This document shows positions 30,101 through 39,202 of a stretch of DNA of 64,000 nucleotides, piece by piece. The stretch is from Betaproteobacteria bacterium (lineage in GTDB: Bacteria > Pseudomonadota > Gammaproteobacteria > Burkholderiales > Thiobacteraceae): positions 30,573 through 94,572 of the forward strand of contig JAHECG010000002.1 in the NCBI GenBank assembly GCA_024641855.1, given 5' to 3'. The translations under genes and the position numbers were made by a program. The notes beneath the pieces are model-generated. The model searched no databases. It saw only the letters and a program-made list of their open reading frames with translations, and was not told where the DNA came from. The first letter of the stretch is position 1, and every line of letters starts with the position of its first letter.

Positions 30101-31973
30101 CGCACACATTGGTTTCATTTGAGTCAAGATAAGGCGCAACCGGACAGTTCACGTAGCGCAACTGCCCACCCGGTAAGCCCATAATCGTGTCGGCACGAAT
30201 AGCGACTTTTGCATTATGAATATCGCTCCCAGCACCTAACGCTACACCCGCATTATAAAGCCCGATAAAAGAGATGAAGTTATCCTGGTCGATACCGTCA
30301 CCGGAAATGCCAATACCACCGACCAACGTATCACCACGATAAATTGGGAAACCACCGGAGAATATCTGGATACCATTGGCCGATACTGCACTGCAGGTGG
30401 CCGCAGGCGTTGCAGTCAAAATATTGTTCACAACTTTAGTTCCTACCAAATCCAACTGTAAACCCACATTAAACGGGCTCCACTTGGTACTGTAATCCAG
30501 AGACAGCGGCCCCGCCGCGTTCGCATTTATACCATCCGGGAAAAACGGACGCGCGATCAAACCAATCGTTCTGTTACTGTAGGCAATGCCATCGGCAAAT
30601 GCCGTCGTGCTGATCTGCGCTCTTGCGTTCGTTGTGTATTGGCTAATAGCGCCATTATTAATCCCCGCCGCACCCACCACAAAACCCGGTTGCGCATTTA
30701 ACGTTGCATAGGCATCTGTGCGCGAAAAAAACATGGAGGTGCGCGCTTTTTGCACCGCTACATCGGTGCCAAATACCGGTGCATCCGGCGTGCGGATCAA
30801 CCCAACAATCGCACCATTGGTATCCACCACGGCGATATTCACTTGCGCTTGAGAACCTAGTGGCAAACGAATTTGACCCCGCGTGCGGTTAGTAACGCGG
30901 ATGTTCTCGGCTAGAATTTGAATCACTTCCGCCTGCGTCATTAAGCCATCCGTACCAGCGATAGCTGGGTAGCGGTTAACTCCCGCACCATTCACCAGCA
31001 CAAATGCATTTAACCCAGTGAAATTGCCGCTACTATCAGCTAAATAACCTGATGCAGCCGTATTAAATGCGGTGCCATCTATCACGCCACCAGCCGCGGT
31101 GAAGTAGCCTGGAACATCGACCAAAGCGCCACCGGACGGCATCGCCGGTGCTACTGCAGGATTCGTAGAAATTGCCTCGGAATCGGTAAACCGCAGGGTG
31201 CGTCCATCAACGGTAATGCGATCAGCACGACGATTCGTCGGGGCGCTAAACCCACTGCTACCTGCCACAGCAATGAGTTCATCGACGCTCATATCGGTGT
31301 CAAGTATGTTCAAGTCTAGACTATATAAACCATCGGATATTACGCCGATGCCGCCAACCACCGTCCCATTTTTGTAAAGCGGCAATCCACCGGGGTCAGC
31401 CGAAAGTCCCAGGGGTGCACCGTGTGGGCCACGGCTACCGCCTGCTGCTTTATTCCAGGCGACATCAGAACAGGACAGTGAAGAAAACTGCACACCGAAC
31501 AAAGGACCGCCTGGTTGATTTGTTTCATGCGGATTGAAATTCTGCTGCACAATTTGGCTCGCCGTACGACTGGTAAACGCATTGCCTTCAGAAGAAAGAA
31601 ATGCACCGGTAATCGCTTTGCTGATGGCCGTGTATTCTGCACCGACCGCTACGCCTTGCAACCCACCGGTTACTGCACGACCAGCGGTAATCGTCGCGTT
31701 GGATGCACCACCGATTTGATAGACTCCCAAAACATTACCAACCCGATCCACGACAGCAATCGTGGTATTTGCGGCAAGATGCGCTTGGGCCTCTTTGACC
31801 GCTTGACTGATGATGCGATTGACTTCAGCCGCAGACAAGAAACTGGGCGTTGTCAAGGCGCAACTACCTGTACAGCCTGCGTCGCTGTTGATTGTCGCTC
31901 CGCCACCACCACCGGCACTACCGCCACACCCGGTGAGTATGCTCAACAGCAACAAGACAACGATCAATCTCAT
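30090..31973 (-). CDS. Lipoprotein with tandem GlcG/HbpS-like (haem-degrading/heme-binding type) domains
   Basis: MRLIVVLLLLSILTGCGGSAGGGG lipobox; repeated AEVNRIISQAVKEAQAHLAANTTIAVVDRVGNVLGVYQ and AEVIQILAENIRVTNRTRGQIRLPLGSQAQVNIAVVDTNGAIVGLIRTP; start moved from track 32063. Confidence 0.82.
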   Translation of the reverse strand: MRLIVVLLLLSILTGCGGSAGGGGGATINSDAGCTGSCALTTPSFLSAAEVNRIISQAVKEAQAHLAANTTIAVVDRVGNVLGVYQIGGASNATITAGRAVTGGLQGVAVGAEYTAISKAITGAFLSSEGNAFTSRTASQIVQQNFNPHETNQPGGPLFGVQFSSLSCSDVAWNKAAGGSRGPHGAPLGLSADPGGLPLYKNGTVVGGIGVISDGLYSLDLNILDTDMSVDELIAVAGSSGFSAPTNRRADRITVDGRTLRFTDSEAISTNPAVAPAMPSGGALVDVPGYFTAAGGVIDGTAFNTAASGYLADSSGNFTGLNAFVLVNGAGVNRYPAIAGTDGLMTQAEVIQILAENIRVTNRTRGQIRLPLGSQAQVNIAVVDTNGAIVGLIRTPDAPVFGTDVAVQKARTSMFFSRTDAYATLNAQPGFVVGAAGINNGAISQYTTNARAQISTTAFADGIAYSNRTIGLIARPFFPDGINANAAGPLSLDYSTKWSPFNVGLQLDLVGTKVVNNILTATPAATCSAVSANGIQIFSGGFPIYRGDTLVGGIGISGDGIDQDNFISFIGLYNAGVALGAGSDIHNAKVAIRADTIMGLPGGQLRYVNCPVAPYLDSNETNVCDGK

Positions 31974-33754
31974 TTCTTTCCTTTCGGCTTCGATAATAAT
32001 TGCGCTTGCATCTCGGCGTGCCAATAATTTCGACCGGCATGGAATTGATGGCAAGTAGCGCAATCCGACGTCACTTTTCCGGATACTGGCTTAGCACCGA
32101 CATGGCACTCTCGACACTTCTCGATATTCGGCATCGCAATATCTTTGGATTCTTTCGAATTTTTGACAGCATGACAGCTCGCACATTCCTCGGTCGTATG
32201 TTTGGCGTGCGAAAATATCGCTTGCGGCATCCACACTTGCGCGATGCGTACCGGCGCGACTTCCCAACCGTTTTCATCGCCAGTCCGTTTGACGATATGG
32301 CAGGTGCTGCACACCTTGCGTTTCTCAAACATGTCGTACAACACTTGCTTCGCCTTTTGATTGGCGATTAGCAGCGCCTCTTGGCGTTGCGGATAGCTCA
32401 ACACTGCACCAGGTCGCATCCGCCGCAGATCAGGAGGAGGGCTAACTCCGGGCGGAACATCACCAAGCACTAAACGCGCATAGAATTCACGCAACATCGT
32501 AGCCATTTCCGTTTCCGAGCCATGCGGCGCCTGACGGTTTGTCACTTGCGGCTCAAACGCCAGTGAGTGGCACTTCTGACAGTGTTGCTCCATCACAATC
32601 GGCTTGATCAACCGACCGCCTTCGTCAGGTTCGTGGCAATCGGCGCACTTCATTACCGTACGACGTCCTTGTGCATCGCGCACACCAGCGGCATCCCGCT
32701 TACCATCAGGATCGCGCACACCATCTGGATCCAGATGCAATTTATGGTTGAACTTGAGGTTGGAATGTTCAACCAGCAGTTCCGCGTTCTTCTTATCTTG
32801 ACGCACACGTCGAATCAACTTGGGTTTATCTGCATCCAGCAACGATAGACGGAAAGCCGGATGTTCAGTCCGGAAATCTGTCACCTTGCCAGACTGCGCG
32901 TCGGCGGCGACTTTCTCCACATCCGTATGACAATCCGCGCATTGCTCTTGCGCACGCGGCGCCAATTGCTTTCCTTTATGATCGCGATGACATTCAGCGC
33001 AACGCATGTCGCGAAATGCAGCGCCTTGAGGCCCCGTCAATTCCTTAGCAGGAACATGTTCTTTGATTCGCTTATGACAAGTGACACACTCCTGATCGCG
33101 CGTATGTTTGAAAGGAATCTGGTGGCATGCTCTGCAATCCGAAGCAAAAGGTTGATGGCCTTGGGACAGCGGCCCGGGATTCCAGGATTGCGTGAATTTG
33201 GCGCTAACCGCCTGCGTCATTTGCCCCACCGAACCCGCGTTCATCTTAGCCGCAGCTGGCGAACTCAATCGACCCAACAAATCCGCTGAGATTGGAACCA
33301 GCAAAGTCAGTATTAATAAGCCAAGAAAAGCTAAATAGGACAAACGACGTTTTGAAATACGATTTTCAGTCGGTGCAACTCGAGTCAGAATATCCCCTGC
33401 GTCTCCACCTTCCAAGGGGTTCACCAACGTGATGGACAACGCCAGCGGTATTCCCTCCGACGCAGCCTCGACTTGCAGTAAATAGGGGCCGACTTCAATA
33501 CGGTCGCCGATCGCTAATCGGCTATTTTGAGCGGCTTGTCCATTGACCTGAATACGCCCAGGATCGGCCTCAATGACAGTACCGTCATCGGTAACGGTAA
33601 TGCGCGCATGAGATAAGGCTACACGCGGATCGGCCAAATGAATTTGACATTGCGTGCCGCGGCCAATAATGAACACTGAACCCGGAATACGTCTTTGATC
33701 GCGCTGGGTCTGACCCCGTTGATTGACCGTAACATTGGTAACTTGGATTTCCAT
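31970..33754 (-). CDS. FHA domain - TM helix - decaheme cytochrome c
   Basis: N-terminal FHA (SVFIIGRGTQCQIHLADPRVALSHARI...IQVNGQAAQNSRLAIGDRIEVGPYLLQV), TM YLAFLGLLILTLLVPISADLLG, then ten CXXCH. Confidence 0.92.
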   Translation of the reverse strand: MEIQVTNVTVNQRGQTQRDQRRIPGSVFIIGRGTQCQIHLADPRVALSHARITVTDDGTVIEADPGRIQVNGQAAQNSRLAIGDRIEVGPYLLQVEAASEGIPLALSITLVNPLEGGDAGDILTRVAPTENRISKRRLSYLAFLGLLILTLLVPISADLLGRLSSPAAAKMNAGSVGQMTQAVSAKFTQSWNPGPLSQGHQPFASDCRACHQIPFKHTRDQECVTCHKRIKEHVPAKELTGPQGAAFRDMRCAECHRDHKGKQLAPRAQEQCADCHTDVEKVAADAQSGKVTDFRTEHPAFRLSLLDADKPKLIRRVRQDKKNAELLVEHSNLKFNHKLHLDPDGVRDPDGKRDAAGVRDAQGRRTVMKCADCHEPDEGGRLIKPIVMEQHCQKCHSLAFEPQVTNRQAPHGSETEMATMLREFYARLVLGDVPPGVSPPPDLRRMRPGAVLSYPQRQEALLIANQKAKQVLYDMFEKRKVCSTCHIVKRTGDENGWEVAPVRIAQVWMPQAIFSHAKHTTEECASCHAVKNSKESKDIAMPNIEKCRECHVGAKPVSGKVTSDCATCHQFHAGRNYWHAEMQAQLLSKPKGKK

Positions 33755-33772
33755 TGCGAGCCGGTCCTTGGG

Positions 33773-34657
33773 TTACCAGTAATAAAAGACGGAAAGAATA
33801 TGCGCGATTAAGGTTGCGAGCAGCGCAAAAGATAAAGGCACATGCAGATACAACCAAATTCGCATGAGCGCCCGATAGCGCAAATCGCGACGAACGCGAT
33901 CTGTTAATGCACTCTTACGTGTCATTTCCGACAACAATTGCCCGTTAATGCGTGCTTGCTCCGGTGTTAATTTAGTGCCCACACGCATCAACGCATCACA
34001 AGCGGCACGCGTAGGACAAAACTCATTCATCGCGGTAATTTGTCGACGCATGCTACTTCCCACCGCCAAGGCACGAGGATGGGCTCGGGTCGCTTTCAAA
34101 ACAATGGTGTTGGCCTCATCCGGTAGATCTAATGCCAACTTTCGACATTTACGATCCAAGTCGGCAATCTTTAACAGCAAACTCTCCAACGTCTCTCCTG
34201 CAAGATTGCCCGTCATGAGTTCGGGATATCGCAAATAGGCATAGACGCCAAAAAAACCACTCAGAATAACAATGACCATTAGGACATAGGCCAGGGTATG
34301 GATATTCCATCCAAATTCGAAAGCACTATGCAATGTTGCAATAATGATTAAGCTTGTACCCAGGTAAACGTGCGCCGAAGTCCATCCTTGTACGCTGCCC
34401 ATATTGGATCGATAGCGGCGCTTACGCACACCCAGCAACATCAACCATACAATCAAAACCGCAGCAATCGTACCTAAGGTATAGCCGAGCCAAGTGCCGC
34501 CATAAGGTTTAATGTACACAACCGGGGGTTCATGCCATATATAAACGACCAGAGACAACACGCAGAACCATAACGCGAGTTTTAAGTAGCGCGCGCGCTT
34601 GAAGGCAAGAATAGACTGATTTTGGTGCATGGCTGATGTTAGGCGAGAGCCCATCAC
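33773..34657 (-). CDS. Integral membrane diheme b-type cytochrome-like protein
   Basis: About five TM segments; HVYLGTSLIIIATLH and HVPLSFALLATLIAH (two H-x13-H pairs in TM helices). Confidence 0.75.
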   Translation of the reverse strand: MMGSRLTSAMHQNQSILAFKRARYLKLALWFCVLSLVVYIWHEPPVVYIKPYGGTWLGYTLGTIAAVLIVWLMLLGVRKRRYRSNMGSVQGWTSAHVYLGTSLIIIATLHSAFEFGWNIHTLAYVLMVIVILSGFFGVYAYLRYPELMTGNLAGETLESLLLKIADLDRKCRKLALDLPDEANTIVLKATRAHPRALAVGSSMRRQITAMNEFCPTRAACDALMRVGTKLTPEQARINGQLLSEMTRKSALTDRVRRDLRYRALMRIWLYLHVPLSFALLATLIAHILSVFYYW

Positions 34658-35051
34658 CTCTTATTTTATTGGCGCGATTAATTAGCGCCTGCCGCACTAA
34701 ATGAACAAATTATGATTTAAGCCAGCGGGCTGTCTCGCAATTTAAACCTTGTTTAAATTTGAAGCCTTGAATAACCCAAGATTAAATCAAAAATCTTCTA
34801 ATTAGATACAGAGCTAGGCATTTTTATAGCACTAAAGTATATAGGAATGAATAAACAGCGTGTAATATTTTTCCCTTTCCAGGGGATCGCTAGTTACCAC
34901 CACTGACCCCTGACCAAATAGCAATACCCTAAAACCATAATTACTTTAAGGTTATTTCATGGGGACCTTTTTTGCAAGCGAACATTTTGCGGTAAAGTGA
35001 ACTAGGTGCACGAATTCTTGAGCACGACAACCAACCCCGACAACCCAACCG

Positions 35052-35549
35052 ATGCAGAAGCATAAACACAAAAGAATAATACGAACGCCTGGATTTACCT
35101 TGATCGAAATCCTAGTTGTCGTAATCATCATCGGCGTCATGGCAAGCAGTATTGCGATTAAGGCATTTCCGGATGATCGCAGCCGCCTACGACAAGAAGC
35201 TGAACGACTCGGATTATTGCTAGCACAAGCGCGCGACGAGGCATTTCTCAGCGGCCACAGCATTACATGGTCAATACAAAATCAGACCTATAGCTTCTGG
35301 AAACTGAATAACGAACGCCAATGGGTGCCGCTGACCAATAATCTAGCGCTAAGATCGCGCACCTTACCAACAACAATCTCATTAATTGATTTAACCATAA
35401 ACGCAACGAAAGTTCCTTTGAGCCAAAGTGTAATATTCTCCCCATCCGGACTAAATATCCCATTTTCAGCCACTCTGGCTACGCAGGAGTATCGGGTACT
35501 CTTGTCAGGCGATAGTGCCGGTCGCATACAAATCAAAGATGAAAATTAA
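35052..35549 (+). CDS. gspH: Minor pseudopilin GspH
   Basis: TPGFTLIEILVVVIIIGVMASSIAI prepilin motif, position before gspI. Confidence 0.88.
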   Translation: MQKHKHKRIIRTPGFTLIEILVVVIIIGVMASSIAIKAFPDDRSRLRQEAERLGLLLAQARDEAFLSGHSITWSIQNQTYSFWKLNNERQWVPLTNNLALRSRTLPTTISLIDLTINATKVPLSQSVIFSPSGLNIPFSATLATQEYRVLLSGDSAGRIQIKDEN

Positions 35550-35922
35550 AATACGCACAACTGGTTTTACGCTAATCGAAGTTTTAGTGGCACTCGCCAT
35601 TCTAGGCATCGCTTTATCCGCAGTTTTACGCGCCAGCGTCGTCACCACAGATCAAGCCCAAGCAATAAAACTGAAACTGCTGGCCCAGTGGAGCGCAGAA
35701 AATTTACTAGCAGAACAAATAGCGCGTAAACATTGGCCAGATCCGGGGATACAAACAGGCAATAGCGAACAAGCCGGTATCACGCTGCAGTGGGAACAAA
35801 CCACGACCACTACGCCAAATCCAGATTTTCGACGCATCGAAATTAAAATTTATGCGCAACCAGACCACACCTATGCTTTAACCCAATTAGTAGGGTTTGC
35901 AACAAATCCGTCAGCGTTATGA
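35539..35922 (+). CDS. gspI: Minor pseudopilin GspI
   Basis: TTGFTLIEVLVALAILGIALSAVLRA; start MKIKIRTTG inside the track ORF. Confidence 0.92.
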   Translation: MKIKIRTTGFTLIEVLVALAILGIALSAVLRASVVTTDQAQAIKLKLLAQWSAENLLAEQIARKHWPDPGIQTGNSEQAGITLQWEQTTTTTPNPDFRRIEIKIYAQPDHTYALTQLVGFATNPSAL

Positions 35923-36539
35923 ACCTACACAGCAAACAAAAGGTATCAGGGTTCACGCTGCTCGAAATGCTCGTTGCGCTTGCCATCTTTGCAATAATAT
36001 CCGTGATGACCTATCGCGGTCTGACGACTGTTCTGCAAACCCGTTCGCATCTTGCGCAAGAAAACCGCAAGTGGCAGGACGTGGCGCTACTCTTTACCCG
36101 CATTGAACAAGATTTGTCGATGCTGGCCAAGCGTTCCGTGCGTGATACCGACAACCGCTCTACTGCGCCATTCCTAGCCATGCCCATTGCACAGGGAGCA
36201 CAAGACGCAATCCTCATGTTTACCCGCATGGGATTCCCGGAACAAGCGAACACCTTAGCTGGACCATTGCGCTGCGGTTATCGCTTACGCCGCGATACCG
36301 TCGAACAACTTTTGTGGGCAGCCCCAGATGCAGCACCGCGCGCGACACCCATCGTCAATCATCTCCTAGACAATGTTGCCGCCATGGAATTCCAATATTT
36401 AGATCAGATAGGAACCTGGCACACGCATTGGCCACAACCGGGAAATACCCGTATTTTTCCCGCTGCCGTACGCATAGTCATCGAATTAAAATCCAAAGAA
36501 CGCATTACACGGATTTTCGCCCTACCGGCATTACAATGA
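35919..36539 (+). CDS. gspJ: Minor pseudopilin GspJ
   Basis: SGFTLLEMLVALAIFAIISVMTYRGL. Confidence 0.93.
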   Translation: MNLHSKQKVSGFTLLEMLVALAIFAIISVMTYRGLTTVLQTRSHLAQENRKWQDVALLFTRIEQDLSMLAKRSVRDTDNRSTAPFLAMPIAQGAQDAILMFTRMGFPEQANTLAGPLRCGYRLRRDTVEQLLWAAPDAAPRATPIVNHLLDNVAAMEFQYLDQIGTWHTHWPQPGNTRIFPAAVRIVIELKSKERITRIFALPALQ

Positions 36540-37465
36540 CCCGAGGCAAACAACAAGGCGCAGCCCTAATCTTGGCCATCCTCGTCGTAGCGTTAGCATC
36601 GACCATCGCTATCTTCATGGCTAGCCAGCAGTCCTTGTGGACACAACAAATGCTTAATCTAAAGGGGCGTGCGCAAGCCGAGGCATTGGCGCATGCCGCA
36701 ATCGATTGGTCACGCGGGGTATTGGCAGAAGATGCGCGCAACAGCAAAGCCGACCATTTTGGAGAATCCTGGGCGCGTGGCTTAATTTCGTTACCCGTCG
36801 AATCCACTAATATCAGCGGCACCCTTACCGATCAGCAAGCTTTGTTTAACTTAAATAACTTGGTGCGTGATGGCCATGACAGCGAAAATGATATCGCGTT
36901 GTTCAAGCGCTTACTGGCCCACTTGCAACTACCGACAGAGCTTGTGAATCCATTGTTGGATTGGATTGATGAAGATAGTATGGTACATATTCCCGGTGGC
37001 GCAGAAGATGTCGAATATTTGCAGAGTCCTCAACCATATCGATGCGCAAATCAAGCTTTATTGAGTGTCGATGAGCTTTACCGCGTGCGTGGTTTCAATA
37101 AATCGAATATAGACCGACTTAAACCCTTCGTCACAGCGCTACCCGAACGCACGACGATTAATATCAATACCGCACCGCGTGAGATTTTGAGCGCCTTATT
37201 ACCCGATTACGCAGAAACTGATATCAGCACCCTACTCGATAATCGAAAGACTGCTTTTTTTAAAAGCAAACAAGATTTCCGCGCACGCCTGCCGATAGCC
37301 ACATCGGGTTTGCGCGATGAATCTTTTGATGTTGCCAGTAACTATTTTTTAGTCCAGATCATCGTACGTGCCCAACACGCCGACAGCGCTTACAAGGCGC
37401 TTCTGGCCAGGACGCTTACGGGGAACTGGCCAGTGATCGTTTGGCAATCAAAATTAGTCGAATAA
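36536..37465 (+). CDS. gspK: Minor pseudopilin GspK
   Basis: MTRGKQQGAALILAILVVALASTIAIFMASQQ; ATGA overlap with gspJ stop; TININTAPREILSALLP; track start 36314 is upstream in gspJ. Confidence 0.94.
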   Translation: MTRGKQQGAALILAILVVALASTIAIFMASQQSLWTQQMLNLKGRAQAEALAHAAIDWSRGVLAEDARNSKADHFGESWARGLISLPVESTNISGTLTDQQALFNLNNLVRDGHDSENDIALFKRLLAHLQLPTELVNPLLDWIDEDSMVHIPGGAEDVEYLQSPQPYRCANQALLSVDELYRVRGFNKSNIDRLKPFVTALPERTTININTAPREILSALLPDYAETDISTLLDNRKTAFFKSKQDFRARLPIATSGLRDESFDVASNYFLVQIIVRAQHADSAYKALLARTLTGNWPVIVWQSKLVE

Positions 37466-37490
37466 ACATAACGCGTTTTTAGGATTAGGC

Positions 37491-38711
37491 ATGTCGATCT
37501 TGCAAATTTATGTTCCCGAGTCAGGTATTGCGGAAAACTGCGCCTGGGTCTTGCGCGATGCTGGCACCGTTAAGACCGGTAGCAGCGCCTGTTCAGCTGT
37601 TCCGCAGGCCGATCAAATCCTACTCATCGTTGCCGCAAGCCGCGTATTGCTCACTCAAATCCATCTGCCCGCAGTTAGACAAGGTAAATTGCGTGAACTT
37701 TTGGCCTTTGCGGTAGAAGACAAATTACTCACCGAGCCGGACAAAATTCATGTCGTTGCTTCCTCACGCATACAGAGTGGTGAGACGCCGGTTGCCATTA
37801 TCGATAGAGCCTGGTTTCGACAACAATTAACCTATTTGCAACAACAGGGCATCCACCCCACCCAAGCGTTGCCCGAAACGCTACTACCTCGCTTAGCAAG
37901 TACTGCCTGGAGCCTAGTCTGGAATGGTCAAGGTGGTTTTGTGCGCATCGGCCCTAGCGCCGGAATTGTTGTCGATGGCGGAGACCTGCATACCCCGCCA
38001 ATCGCTTTAACGCTGGCACTGGAGGAGGCGCGCCTCTTAAAAACAGCGCCATCGCGCCTCTTGGTCTACCCCATCAATGGCGCCAGTACGCCTGAGTGGT
38101 CAAACAGTTTGAACCTCGACATCGAACAATGTGGCACGTGGGCATGGCAAAATGCCGAAACCCATGACGCTTCCACGTTAAATTTATTACAGGGTGAGTT
38201 CGCCCCTCCAAAGAAAAATAAAACCTGGCTGCCCCAATTGCGCCCAGTATTCGTTCTCATCGGTTTAATTGTTACCGTACAACTGGTTGCACTATTTGCA
38301 GATTGGCTGCTTCTGCGCCAAGAGCATCAACGATTGCAAAACGAAATGGTTGCTACGTTTAAACAAGCATTTCCTGAAGCTACTGCCATTGTCGATCCAG
38401 CATTACAAATGCGCCGCAATCTCTCCGATATACAACGTGCGCACGGTACTTTAGCCAGTACCGACTTCTTACCGCTTCTGGCCGCTGCCGCACCCGTCAT
38501 CCATCAAGCAAAACTTCTAGGCATGCACTATGAGCAAGACCAACTACAAATTGAAATCTTGATCCGCGATACCATCCAAATGGAGACTTTACGCGAACAG
38601 CTCAGCTCATTACCCTACCCTGCAATCATTAACACATCAGAGACAACACCGACCGGAATCAAAGCCCAGCTAAAGCTCGGCTCGAATTTCTTGTCCCACG
38701 AGAAAAAATAA
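37491..38711 (+). CDS. gspL: Type II secretion GspL
   Basis: GspL cytoplasmic actin-like part (LPAVRQGKLRELLAFAVEDKLLTEPDKIHVV), single TM; locus position. Confidence 0.9.
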   Translation: MSILQIYVPESGIAENCAWVLRDAGTVKTGSSACSAVPQADQILLIVAASRVLLTQIHLPAVRQGKLRELLAFAVEDKLLTEPDKIHVVASSRIQSGETPVAIIDRAWFRQQLTYLQQQGIHPTQALPETLLPRLASTAWSLVWNGQGGFVRIGPSAGIVVDGGDLHTPPIALTLALEEARLLKTAPSRLLVYPINGASTPEWSNSLNLDIEQCGTWAWQNAETHDASTLNLLQGEFAPPKKNKTWLPQLRPVFVLIGLIVTVQLVALFADWLLLRQEHQRLQNEMVATFKQAFPEATAIVDPALQMRRNLSDIQRAHGTLASTDFLPLLAAAAPVIHQAKLLGMHYEQDQLQIEILIRDTIQMETLREQLSSLPYPAIINTSETTPTGIKAQLKLGSNFLSHEKK

Positions 38712-39202
38712 TGAAAGACAAAATACTAGCCTTTTGGCAGCAACGAAATTACGCCGAGCGCCGCACCATCATGATCGCGGGCACGCTACTGATGACCGCA
38801 CTACTGTATGTCTTTATATGGCATCCGTTAACACAAGAACAACAGCGCTTACGAACCGTACTTCCGCAGATACGTGCTACAACGGCGCAAATGCATCATC
38901 AAGCTACAGCGATAAACCATCTACGCAATGTGCCGCAAAAAAACTTTAACGCTAATATCCGTGAGGCCCTTGAAAAGGCGGCAGTAATTAGCGCACTTGG
39001 CTCACCATTTCAACAGACGCTCCTAGACAATAGACACGCAAAAATCACAATCAATGCCATCGCCTTCGATCGCTGGATCGAATGGATCAATATTCTGCAA
39101 TCAGAACAAGGTGTCCGTATTGAATCGGCGGAAATCGTTACGCTTACCGAACCCGGCATAGTGAAAATTCAAGCCACGCTTTCTTCGCCCGCCAGCCGCT
39201 AA
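38711..39202 (+). CDS. gspM: Type II secretion GspM
   Basis: Short N-terminal cytoplasmic part + TM (RRTIMIAGTLLMTALLYVFIWHPLTQEQQRL); between gspL and gspN. Confidence 0.87.
   Translation: MKDKILAFWQQRNYAERRTIMIAGTLLMTALLYVFIWHPLTQEQQRLRTVLPQIRATTAQMHHQATAINHLRNVPQKNFNANIREALEKAAVISALGSPFQQTLLDNRHAKITINAIAFDRWIEWINILQSEQGVRIESAEIVTLTEPGIVKIQATLSSPASR

Noticed and set aside
31515-32027. 170-aa + strand ORF opposite the HbpS-like lipoprotein gene
   Set aside because: Antisense shadow; Thr/Cys-rich unlikely composition.
20261-34657. Interpretation of the cytochrome cluster as a recent mobile island
   Set aside because: No integrase, transposase, flanking direct repeats or tRNA att-like site visible; composition does not look grossly different by eye. 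Position between gspG and gspH is notable but not evidence of mobility.
34960-35001. 13-codon frame ATGGGGACCTTTTTTGCAAGC...TGA (MGTFFASEHFAVK) upstream of gspH as a leader peptide
   Set aside because: Too short and without attenuator-like features; may be chance.
36314-36535. Upstream extension of gspK ORF (track start 36314)
   Set aside because: Overlaps gspJ; the ATG at 36536 gives the prepilin-like leader and a standard ATGA overlap.
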